A stretch of DNA of 5,991 bases from Calditrichia bacterium. Lineage in GTDB: Bacteria > Calditrichota > Calditrichia > Calditrichales > Calditrichaceae. Below, one piece after another: positions 1 through 5,991 of this stretch; the stretch's first letter is position 1; each line of letters starts with the position of its first letter. Location: the NCBI GenBank assembly GCA_027039465.1, contig JALWEA010000681.1, positions 1-5,991 on the forward strand. Reading direction: 5' to 3'. The notes beneath the pieces were generated by a model. It was not told the origin of the DNA, made no database searches, and saw nothing but the letters and a program-made list of their open reading frames with translations. A program made the position numbers and the translations under genes.

Positions 1-1
1 A

Positions 2-1162
2 CCCAAATATTTAAACAGTCCCGAAAGCCCGATTTACAAAAAAGGTTCCACCCTTTACGGATTGCATCAGGCCATTCAAAGCATTCGTGAAAAAGGTTTT
101 GTGGTTATTGTGGAAGGCTATTTCGATTTGCTGCAGTTGGTGGAAAACGGTTTACACAATGTGGTCGCCAGCAGCGGCACGGCTTTAACCTCTCAGCAAG
201 CCAAATTACTTTTGCGTTACACCAAACGCGCCCTTCTATTGTACGACGGTGACAGCGCCGGCCGTAGTGCCGCCCTGCGTAATGCTTATATTTTGGAAAG
301 CAACGGTTTAAATGCATCCATCGGACTATTACCTCCCGAAGAAGATCCCGACACATTCGTGCAAAAAAACGGCATTAAGGCGTTAAATCCCTATCTGGAA
401 TCCAAGCTCTCCCCCGTTGAATTTGAATTGAATCTTTTCAATGAAGAAAATCCGCAACCTTCCATGGAAGAAAAGAATCGCCTGTTGCAGGAATTATTGG
501 AAAAATTGGTTGACATTAACGATCCCATTAAAATCGGATTGTACCTGCCCCTTATTTCCCAGCGCTTGACCATGAACGAAGAAATGCTGGTCGAACAATT
601 CCGTCGTTTGCAGAAACGGCGACAGCGCATGGAAAGGCAACGGGAAAAGCGCACCGAGGAAAAGCAGAAAGCCGAAGAAGGCGCCGGTGAAATTGCAATC
701 AGGCAGGGACAATATCAGGCTGAAGCCGGAGTGATTTATTTGCTTTTGAACGGCGATCAATCGATTCGCAACTATTTATTACAGCATTTATCGCACGATC
801 TGTTTGACAATCCGAAGTTCATTCAATTGTACGAAGCCATTATTAACGAATTGGAAGAAACCGGAAATGTGGAAGAAGCCGTAATCGCGAATCTCTTTCA
901 GGATGATCCCGAAATTCAGGCCGTATTGTCGGAATTGGCTCTGAGCGAATTCAACGACCTTGAAAAATTAGCTAGAGATTGTATTTTTCAGCTCAAACGC
1001 TGGCGTCTGGAAAAAGAGGCGGAAGAATTGAGTACCCTAATTCACAGCGATTCGGAATCCACGGACGCCCTGCTGCATTACAGCATGGAATTAACCCGGG
1101 TTCGCAAACAAATTCATGAGCTGGTTAAAGAACACAGAAATAATAAAGGATTGGAAGGCTAA
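2..1162 (+). CDS. dnaG: DNA primase DnaG, C-terminal part (5' end outside window)
   Basis: DnaG makes the RNA primers for the replication fork and is recruited by the replicative helicase DnaB. The frame is open from base 2, and its first residues, PKYLNSPESPIYKKG, match the conserved PKYLNSPET-type motif in the middle of the RNA polymerase core. The zinc-binding domain and the first part of the core therefore lie upstream of the window. Of 386 visible residues, about 30-115 form the Toprim domain, with the catalytic glutamate in EGYFD (38-42, base 113) and the metal-binding acids in DGDSAG (82-87, base 245). Residues about 200-230 are a very charged Arg/Lys/Glu linker. From about 237 to the end comes a helical region in the position of the DnaB-binding domain; this part is divergent and is assigned by position. 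The TTG at base 62 is internal and is not the start. The gene ends at TAA 1160-1162. It is unbroken and the identification is secure; only the N-terminus is unseen. Confidence 0.97.
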   Translation, partial: PKYLNSPESPIYKKGSTLYGLHQAIQSIREKGFVVIVEGYFDLLQLVENGLHNVVASSGTALTSQQAKLLLRYTKRALLLYDGDSAGRSAALRNAYILESNGLNASIGLLPPEEDPDTFVQKNGIKALNPYLESKLSPVEFELNLFNEENPQPSMEEKNRLLQELLEKLVDINDPIKIGLYLPLISQRLTMNEEMLVEQFRRLQKRRQRMERQREKRTEEKQKAEEGAGEIAIRQGQYQAEAGVIYLLLNGDQSIRNYLLQHLSHDLFDNPKFIQLYEAIINELEETGNVEEAVIANLFQDDPEIQAVLSELALSEFNDLEKLARDCIFQLKRWRLEKEAEELSTLIHSDSESTDALLHYSMELTRVRKQIHELVKEHRNNKGLEG

Positions 1163-1291
1163 ACACTTTTAACGCAACAATATAAAAGATTGTTGGATTG
1201 GATGGATTGAAAAAGTTCCGGAATGTGTTAAGTGGCGATATCGGACTGTTCCGATCCTTATTTTGTCTTTGCGCCTTCGTTTTAGTTTGGC
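1163..1291. other. Spacer between convergent dnaG and cotH-like gene
   Basis: This 129-base non-coding gap separates the stop codons of two converging genes. It contains a 7-bp inverted repeat (CAACAAT at 1175-1181, ATTGTTG at 1189-1195), an 8-bp palindrome TTCCGGAA (1216-1223), a palindrome CGATATCG (1236-1243) and a 6-bp hairpin (1240-1255). The short word GATTG recurs at 1188, 1196 and 1205. I see no convincing gene. An open frame that starts at a TTG at 1198 runs antisense into the 3' end of the neighbouring gene and has no ribosome binding site. The likely job of this stretch is to end both transcripts. Confidence 0.6.
1240..1269 (+). terminator. Weak candidate Rho-independent terminator for dnaG
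   Basis: A perfect 6-bp stem, ATCGGA (1240-1245) with TCCGAT (1250-1255), closes a 4-base CTGT loop and is followed by a T-rich tract, CCTTATTTTGTCTT. It lies 77 bases after the dnaG stop and reads in the dnaG direction. The stem is short, two C residues and an A interrupt the T run, and CGGAA at 1219-1223 could compete for the right arm, so this is only a candidate. It has no T tract in the opposite direction, so it would not serve the converging gene. Confidence 0.3.
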
Positions 1292-3829
1292 TTACTTCAA
1301 CAGCAGCATTCGGCCGCTCACTTCCCTTTTCTCTTTTTTACCGATTAAACGATAAAAATACAAACCCGAAGCCCAGTGATCGGCATTTAAAAGAACTTCA
1401 TGCCGACCTGCCGTCAATGTTTTATTGGAAATCAATGTGCGCATTAACCGACCGTTCAGATCAAAAACTTGCAAAGTAATTTGATCGGCTTTTTTCAATG
1501 TAAAAACAATGCGCGTTGAACTGTTAAAAGGATTAGGCCGATTCCGCATTAAAATAAAATTTTCCGGCTGCTTGCTTAAGGTAATGAGCCCCGTAGGATT
1601 TCCTTTCAATTTCAACGCTCCGAAAGCCGACGGATCGGAATAGGCAATGTCCGTTGTTCCCCACCAGGCCAATTTGGCATCCCGATTGCCGCCGTCATCG
1701 TCGTCGTTTAATTGTACTTCAAAACCGATCACTTTTTCCGATACGGCTTCGCCGGCCAAAGTATTCCACGGAAAATTAATTTCAATTCGGTAGCCGTCGT
1801 TTAACATTTGAATGCCGGAATGAACTCCCTGCGTGGCCTGATGGGCTTTTTCAACAATCAGCGAGTCCTGATAGGTAAAACGGTAACGAAAATCATCGGC
1901 ATCATAGTAATCGTGTTTACTATTGTCCAAATCCAGATAGACCTCCAGATCATCATCCTGATAATAATCGCGATTGGAATCCCGCACTTTTGCATCATCG
2001 TAAACGCGCACCAGTAAGTAGAGATTCTCATAATCCCAAAGCACTTTAAACTTACCGGACAGATCATCGGGATTGTCCACTTTACCCTGAACCAGATGGT
2101 TGATGTCATGCCATTCGGCCTTGTCCCACAGCGCTTCCGGAAAGCCGTCTATTTTAATTGGATAGGTAACCGCAGGACCATAAGCGCCGTAATTGGAAGT
2201 AAATGCCTTGGTTGTTATTTGAATTTGCGGATTGTTTTGCGAATAATTGCCTGCAAAATCACGGGCTTTTACGGTAAACGTGTAGTCGGTCTCATCCGCC
2301 AAATTGAGCACTTCCGTCGATAGTTTGGTTGAGCCGGCAACGCGTTTTCCGTTTAGAAACACATCGTAACCCGCCACACCCACATTATCGGAAGCCGCGC
2401 TCCAACTCAAAAGCACGCTGTAAGAAGTAATTTCGGAAGCTTGCAGATTGGTCGGCGCCGAAGGCGGCTGACTGTCCAGCAATTGGGTATCCATCCATTG
2501 TAAGCGCTTGGCAATCCAAGATTTCAAATAATCGATTTCTTCCTGATAGGTATTCCCCACAAAATAATTGGGCCAAACGTGAGTTCCCAGTACAGGCCAA
2601 CGTTCGAAATTGCGCGCCTGCGCTTCATTGAGCGTGTCCGCGTAACTGTCAATTAAGGCAAACAGGCGATCTTTGGAAAGCAAATTTGGGCGTAAAGCTT
2701 TCCAGCGCTTAATGACCTGCTTCATAAACACACTGTCGGCAACCAATTTTTCCCACCAGAATGGTATTTGAAAATGATCGTCCCAACTGATAAACTGTTC
2801 ATCGTGATTAATAAATACTTGCCAGCCCTCCGTTGAATAAGCATGATAATAATCGGCGTTACCAAAAGCGATATTAAAATCCCATATAGGTCCGGCATGC
2901 AAACGAGGATCATCGCTGTCTTTATTCTTGTACAAAAAAGCGCTCAGGCGATAGCCGTCCACATTGCGCGAAATTTCGTTGAGAAGAAAATAATCGACAA
3001 AAGAATTTAAATCGACTTTGGAATAGTAACCTTTCTGCGTATCCTGATAATCGGGACTGAACATGGTTTTTTCAAAATCGAAAATGTAGTTCTGAATATA
3101 TTGTTTCTGTTCGTCAACGATTTTGTCCGGTTTGGGATAATGGTATTGATAGTAAATTCTATGTGTCGAAGTCGGATACGGAGGGAAAATGGAATACCAT
3201 CCGTCCACATTTTCTCCGGCTAATTTGTCGATTTTCACGATATAGCCTCCGGTCAAATCATCGCCCGAGACTTCATCCGGTTTAAGTTTGGCAATGTGCA
3301 CCCGATGCTTGTCGCGCTTGATTTTTTCCATCAGAATGTACACACCGCGATAGTCTCCGTTTAGCACTAATTCACAAAAACGCGTACGCGAGGCATAATG
3401 GCCAAAATCCCGGGCCAAGCGATAAATCAATACATTGCGAATCAGGCTCTTATCGGAATAAGGACCGTTTAAAATCCAATCGTTTTCTTCGGGTAAACCA
3501 AGCAAAGAGACGTTTAAATTTTCGCCCTGGGCATCTTCCGTTTCCAATGCGTATTGCTTTTTAGGGAACATCTGCGAGCTGGAACCGCGCAGCTCGATGG
3601 AAATCTTGCCATTGTAATTATTAAACGGATCATTAATGTGGTTGCGCTGTCCTGGTCCGTTGTAAATAATGCCCATATCCGCCATAATGCGATATTTATC
3701 GGGAATGGTTTGTCCGTGGGTATCAATCACCACAATGGGCAGATTGGACGATTCGAAATTCACGCTTCCCGCCCGGATCATTTGCATGGCAAACAGCAGA
3801 ATACTTAAAATCAGAATTTGTGTTTTCAT
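1292..3829 (-). CDS. Secreted CotH kinase family protein with FN3, CBM9-like and C-terminal sorting domains
   Basis: This 845-residue protein is probably exported and surface-bound or released. Residues 1-20 form a signal peptide (hydrophobic core ILILSILLFAM, likely cleavage near RAG). Residues about 30-450 are a CotH domain, an atypical kinase-like fold: RGSSSQ (81-86) with PKK (89-91), the ENDW/GPYSDKSLIRN region (115-132), GVYILMEKIKRD (162-173), LLNEISRNVDGY (282-293) and GPIWDFNIAFGN (313-324), the last being the expected metal-binding motif. A linker, PPSAPT, leads to a fibronectin type III domain (455-541). Next comes a CBM9/DOMON-like carbohydrate-binding domain (about 549-742: KIDG, LWD, LYLLVRVYD, DDLEVYLDLD). 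Last is a type A sorting-like domain (758-845: NRPNPFN, VFDLNGRLMRTL, GLYFYRL). There is a single cysteine (C152). The ATG at 3829 is chosen because it directly precedes the signal peptide; the upstream sequence is A-rich without a clear Shine-Dalgarno motif. Bacillus CotH phosphorylates spore-coat proteins; the substrate here is unknown, and kinase activity is inferred from the family only. Confidence 0.92.
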   Translation of the reverse strand: MKTQILILSILLFAMQMIRAGSVNFESSNLPIVVIDTHGQTIPDKYRIMADMGIIYNGPGQRNHINDPFNNYNGKISIELRGSSSQMFPKKQYALETEDAQGENLNVSLLGLPEENDWILNGPYSDKSLIRNVLIYRLARDFGHYASRTRFCELVLNGDYRGVYILMEKIKRDKHRVHIAKLKPDEVSGDDLTGGYIVKIDKLAGENVDGWYSIFPPYPTSTHRIYYQYHYPKPDKIVDEQKQYIQNYIFDFEKTMFSPDYQDTQKGYYSKVDLNSFVDYFLLNEISRNVDGYRLSAFLYKNKDSDDPRLHAGPIWDFNIAFGNADYYHAYSTEGWQVFINHDEQFISWDDHFQIPFWWEKLVADSVFMKQVIKRWKALRPNLLSKDRLFALIDSYADTLNEAQARNFERWPVLGTHVWPNYFVGNTYQEEIDYLKSWIAKRLQWMDTQLLDSQPPSAPTNLQASEITSYSVLLSWSAASDNVGVAGYDVFLNGKRVAGSTKLSTEVLNLADETDYTFTVKARDFAGNYSQNNPQIQITTKAFTSNYGAYGPAVTYPIKIDGFPEALWDKAEWHDINHLVQGKVDNPDDLSGKFKVLWDYENLYLLVRVYDDAKVRDSNRDYYQDDDLEVYLDLDNSKHDYYDADDFRYRFTYQDSLIVEKAHQATQGVHSGIQMLNDGYRIEINFPWNTLAGEAVSEKVIGFEVQLNDDDDGGNRDAKLAWWGTTDIAYSDPSAFGALKLKGNPTGLITLSKQPENFILMRNRPNPFNSSTRIVFTLKKADQITLQVFDLNGRLMRTLISNKTLTAGRHEVLLNADHWASGLYFYRLIGKKEKREVSGRMLLLK

Positions 3830-3887
3830 TGTAATTTACTTTCTTTGGCTAAGAGCGGAGATCAAGAAAATCCGCCCGTCATTGAAT
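3830..3887. other. Short gap between response regulator and cotH-like gene
   Basis: The gap of 58 bases lies between two reverse-strand genes. It contains a 5-bp inverted repeat (GCGGA at 3855-3859, TCCGC at 3871-3875, 11-base loop) with no T tract after it in the reverse direction. I see no sigma-54 -24/-12 pair: no GCCA, the complement of TGGC, occurs on the forward strand here. I also see no convincing -35/-10 pair. The simplest reading is co-transcription with the upstream regulator, or a promoter that lies within the regulator's coding end. Confidence 0.4.
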
Positions 3888-5342
3888 TCATTTAATGCCC
3901 AACTCTTTACACATGCGATAAAAATTAGGTGGCGCCAAGCCCAAATATCGGGCGGCTTCCGCATCGGAAGTGACCTGACGCCGAACAAATTGAAAATAGC
4001 TCCGTTTCAGATTCCGTTCCATCTCGCGCCACGGAATAATATTTTCCTTATCCCATCGGAAACGATCCTCAGGTGATTCGTCACCGTCGGAGGCAAACAA
4101 TCCCAATGCTTCCTTGATATCTTTGAGATCGGCAAGGCCGTTGGTATTAAACAAAAGACGTTGTACCACATTTTGTAATTGTCGCACATTTCCCGGCCAT
4201 TCAAACGCCTGCAAATAACGCATGGCTTCATCAGTGATTTCAGGAGGCTCCAGACCCATTTCCGAACTAAAATGTCCCAAATAGTATTGCAAAAGATCGG
4301 GAATGTCTTCCGGCCGCTCACGCAAAGGCGGAATGTGCAACGTGATAACATTCAAACGGAAAAACAAATCTTCACGAAACGTTTTTTCTTTAATGGATTG
4401 CAGTAAATTTTTATTGGTTGCCGCAATCACGCGAACGTCAACTTTAATTTTATCGGTACGCCCTATTTTATCGATTTCACCTTCCTGCAAAACCCGTAGC
4501 AATTTTACCTGAGCCGAAAGAGGCAACTCTCCCACCTCGTCCAAAAAAACCGTTCCATGATTGGCCGCTTCGAAAAGTCCTGCTTTTTTATTATTTGCTC
4601 CCGTAAAAGAACCTTTTTCAAATCCGAACAGCTCGCTTTCAATCAGTTCCTGAGGCAAGCTGCCGCAATTAATAACCATAAATTTTTCAAATCTACGATC
4701 GCTTAAATAATGCAGGTGCGTGGCAACCAATTCCTTCCCTGTTCCGGATTCTCCGGTTATCAGCACCGTTGCATCCTGACGCGCAACTTTTTGAATCCGC
4801 TCTCTGAGATTGCGCATGGCTTCGGATTTTCCGATAAGTACCTTTTGAGCCAGCAGACCTTCAATGGTTTGTTTTAACTTTTGTTTGGATCGTTTTTCTT
4901 TTTTAACCAATACCCGTTTTTCATAAGCATTTAAAATATTCAGAATAAAATCCGTCGGTTGGTAAATGAATTCTTCAATATCGCCGGGATATTTCGTGCA
5001 GTACCACATGGCGCCCGCTTCCAGCAGACGATTGGCAAAATCAAAGTCAGTAATATTAACGGTCATTTTGGTGATTACAATGATCTGCAAACTATTATCA
5101 ATTTCCTTAATGCACCTAATAAGCGCTTCACCGGAAATGCCTCCGGCTAATTGATAGTCCATGATCACAACATCAAATAAACCTTTGTTGGATTCCAACG
5201 TTTGCAGCGCGGATTGTCCGTCCGGAACCACTTTTTTGATCACAATTTGCTCTCGAAACGGTGCTAATGTCCGTTCCACCCGTTTTACATCGTAATCTTC
5301 ATCTTCGATTAACAAAAGATTTATTTTCTGATCAAGTTTCAT
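3888..5342 (-). CDS. Sigma-54-dependent response regulator, NtrC type (REC-AAA+-Fis HTH)
   Basis: This cytoplasmic enhancer-binding activator uses ATP hydrolysis to open sigma-54 promoters. Counting 484 residues from the ATG at 5342, the receiver domain (about 7-140) has acidic residues E13/D14, phosphoacceptor D62 (VVIMDYQL), T91 and K117. A helical, Lys-rich linker spans 140-165. The AAA+ domain (about 168-400) has Walker A GESGTGKE (197-204), the sigma-54 contact loop as GSFTGA (244-249) rather than the usual GAFTGA, Walker B TVFLDE (264-269), ATN (308-310), the arginine-finger segment FREDLFFRL (322-330) and sensor II WPGNVRQLQN (382-391). A Fis-type helix-turn-helix ends the protein (about 458-482, AEAARYLGLAPPNFYRMCKELG). 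All catalytic parts are present. The ATG at 5342 is preferred over the TTG two codons upstream because AAAAGGA lies 8 bases before it. The gene overlaps the upstream kinase by 11 bases, so the two are probably partners. Target promoters are unknown. Confidence 0.95.
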   Translation of the reverse strand: MKLDQKINLLLIEDEDYDVKRVERTLAPFREQIVIKKVVPDGQSALQTLESNKGLFDVVIMDYQLAGGISGEALIRCIKEIDNSLQIIVITKMTVNITDFDFANRLLEAGAMWYCTKYPGDIEEFIYQPTDFILNILNAYEKRVLVKKEKRSKQKLKQTIEGLLAQKVLIGKSEAMRNLRERIQKVARQDATVLITGESGTGKELVATHLHYLSDRRFEKFMVINCGSLPQELIESELFGFEKGSFTGANNKKAGLFEAANHGTVFLDEVGELPLSAQVKLLRVLQEGEIDKIGRTDKIKVDVRVIAATNKNLLQSIKEKTFREDLFFRLNVITLHIPPLRERPEDIPDLLQYYLGHFSSEMGLEPPEITDEAMRYLQAFEWPGNVRQLQNVVQRLLFNTNGLADLKDIKEALGLFASDGDESPEDRFRWDKENIIPWREMERNLKRSYFQFVRRQVTSDAEAARYLGLAPPNFYRMCKELGIK

Positions 5343-5991
5343 GGGCAAAATCCTTTTTTAAGTTTTGCATGGATTGTGCGGAAGCAGATCTCACAAACGG
5401 AATGTTAATTTCAAAACAGGCACCTTCTTGAAGATTGCATGCGTCCAATTGCCAGCCGCAACGCCGTGCAATCTGAAAAGACAGATAGCAGCCGTATCCC
5501 GTATTCGGGCCTTCTTCTTTGGTTGAAATATTCTCCAGGAACAAACGCCGTATTCCGCTGTGATCGGTTTTGAGTAATTCCGGCAGAATTCCCTTTCCGT
5601 TGTCTTTGATTCGTACAACCCCCGCTTGTGAGGTCTCCGAATATTCCGTTTGGATTTTTATTGTAATTTCCTTTTTCCCGGCATGATCCACGGCATTCTG
5701 TATGAGCGGTTCGATGATTTCCCAGACTACGAATTCGTTAATGGACACAACCGGCAAGTTTTTATCAAGATCCAATTCGAAATGGACATGACGCAAATCT
5801 TTTGAGGTCCGCTTAAAAATAGCTTCCACAATAAAAGTAATGACCTCATTCAAGTCCGTTCGAAAATAAGGGCTGCGAATGGTTTGTAAAGGCGGGTCAT
5901 ACCATTTCATATCGTAAATTACGCGACTGATAAAATTGGCGTATTTGGTGGTGCGGAATTTAACCAAATCGATATTTTGTTCATTCAATTC
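5332..5991 (-). CDS. Sensor histidine kinase, C-terminal catalytic part (5' end outside window)
   Basis: The visible 219 residues are the ATP-binding (HATPase_c) end of a sensor histidine kinase that would set the phosphorylation state of the adjacent response regulator. The frame stays open to base 5991, so the sensor region and probably the phosphoacceptor histidine lie beyond the window. The TTG at 5988 is not a true start. Residues about 10-35 look like the end of the dimerisation helices. The N box is WEIIEPLIQNAVDHA (90-104), the G1 box is DNGKG (130-134), the F-box-like segment is RRLFLENISTK (148-158), and the G2 box is TGYGCYLS (164-171), with GYGCYLS in place of the common GLGLAL. 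After INIPFV (195-200) comes a short tail with no recognisable domain. The gene ends at TGA 5332-5334, 11 bases inside the regulator gene, which indicates translational coupling. The signal it senses cannot be judged from this part. Confidence 0.9.
   Translation of the reverse strand, partial: ELNEQNIDLVKFRTTKYANFISRVIYDMKWYDPPLQTIRSPYFRTDLNEVITFIVEAIFKRTSKDLRHVHFELDLDKNLPVVSINEFVVWEIIEPLIQNAVDHAGKKEITIKIQTEYSETSQAGVVRIKDNGKGILPELLKTDHSGIRRLFLENISTKEEGPNTGYGCYLSFQIARRCGWQLDACNLQEGACFEINIPFVRSASAQSMQNLKKDFAHET
5351..5357 (-). promoter_or_regulatory. Ribosome binding site deciding the regulator start
   Basis: Read on the reverse strand, AAAAGGA ends 8 bases before the ATG at 5342, inside the last codons of the kinase gene. 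The spacing suits the ATG and is too short (2 bases) for the alternative TTG at 5348, so it sets the start of the response regulator. Its position inside the kinase gene fits translational coupling. Confidence 0.65.

Noticed and set aside
709..1162. Possible degeneration of the primase C-terminus
   Set aside because: The frame is intact, the length is reasonable and the helical composition fits a DnaB-binding domain, which is normally the most variable part of DnaG.
1175..1195. CAACAAT/ATTGTTG inverted repeat as a terminator or operator
   Set aside because: The stem is AT-rich and has no T tract on either strand, and no promoter or downstream gene would make it an operator. It is kept only as a note on the spacer.
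1287..1305. TTTGGC...AGCAGC on the forward strand as a sigma-54 promoter
   Set aside because: The spacing between GG and GC is wrong by eye, it lies inside the 3' end of a reverse-strand gene, and no forward gene follows.
1198..1479. Forward open frame of 93 residues with a hydrophobic stretch resembling a membrane segment
   Set aside because: It begins at a TTG without a ribosome binding site, and two thirds of it lies antisense to the sorting domain of the CotH protein, whose sequence is clearly conserved. The hydrophobic stretch is likely chance.
1808..2017. Forward open frame very rich in isoleucine, resembling a membrane peptide
   Set aside because: It is antisense to the acidic, Asp- and Tyr-rich part of the CBM9-like domain; reverse-strand Asp/Tyr codons give Ile/Val on this strand. 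There is no sign of independent coding.
3855..3875. Inverted repeat GCGGA/TCCGC as a terminator between the regulator and CotH genes
   Set aside because: The stem has 5 bp with an 11-base loop and no T tract follows in the direction of transcription.
5346..5348. TTG as start of the response regulator
   Set aside because: AAAAGGA lies only 2 bases upstream of it, whereas it is 8 bases from the ATG at 5342, which gives a normal receiver N-terminus.

Overview
The window holds four protein-coding genes, two of them cut by the window edges, and little non-coding DNA. The forward strand carries the C-terminal two thirds of DNA primase (dnaG, 2-1162). The reverse strand carries three genes reading from the right edge towards the left: the C-terminal part of a sensor histidine kinase (5332-5991), an NtrC-type sigma-54-dependent response regulator (3888-5342), and a large secreted CotH-kinase-family protein (1292-3829). 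dnaG and the CotH gene converge on a 129-base spacer that holds small inverted repeats, including a weak candidate terminator.

Organism: the CotH protein ends in a C-terminal domain of the type A sorting (type IX secretion) kind, with a PNPFN motif, an amphipathic beta-sandwich and a GLYFYRL-type strand. Such domains are typical of the Bacteroidota/FCB group and relatives such as Ignavibacteria and Calditrichota. The sigma-54 activator and the moderate, slightly AT-rich composition fit a Calditrichota- or Ignavibacteria-like bacterium. This is an inference from protein style; there is no rRNA or other marker in the window.

How the genes work together: kinase and regulator overlap by 11 bases and almost certainly form a translationally coupled two-component pair. 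The kinase would control phosphorylation of the receiver aspartate, and the regulator would activate sigma-54 RNA polymerase at enhancer-dependent promoters. The CotH gene follows the regulator after only 57 bases on the same strand, so it may be co-transcribed or be a target, but no -24/-12 promoter is visible in the gap. The CotH protein would be exported and act outside the cytoplasm, combining a kinase-like fold with fibronectin III and carbohydrate-binding modules. dnaG belongs to a separate housekeeping unit that appears to end here; rpoD, its frequent downstream neighbour in other bacteria, is not present.

I found no RNA gene, CRISPR array, insertion sequence or phage gene, and no clear sign of a wholly new system. 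The most notable points are the domain architecture of the secreted CotH protein, its linkage to a sigma-54 two-component pair, and an atypical receiver domain in the regulator.
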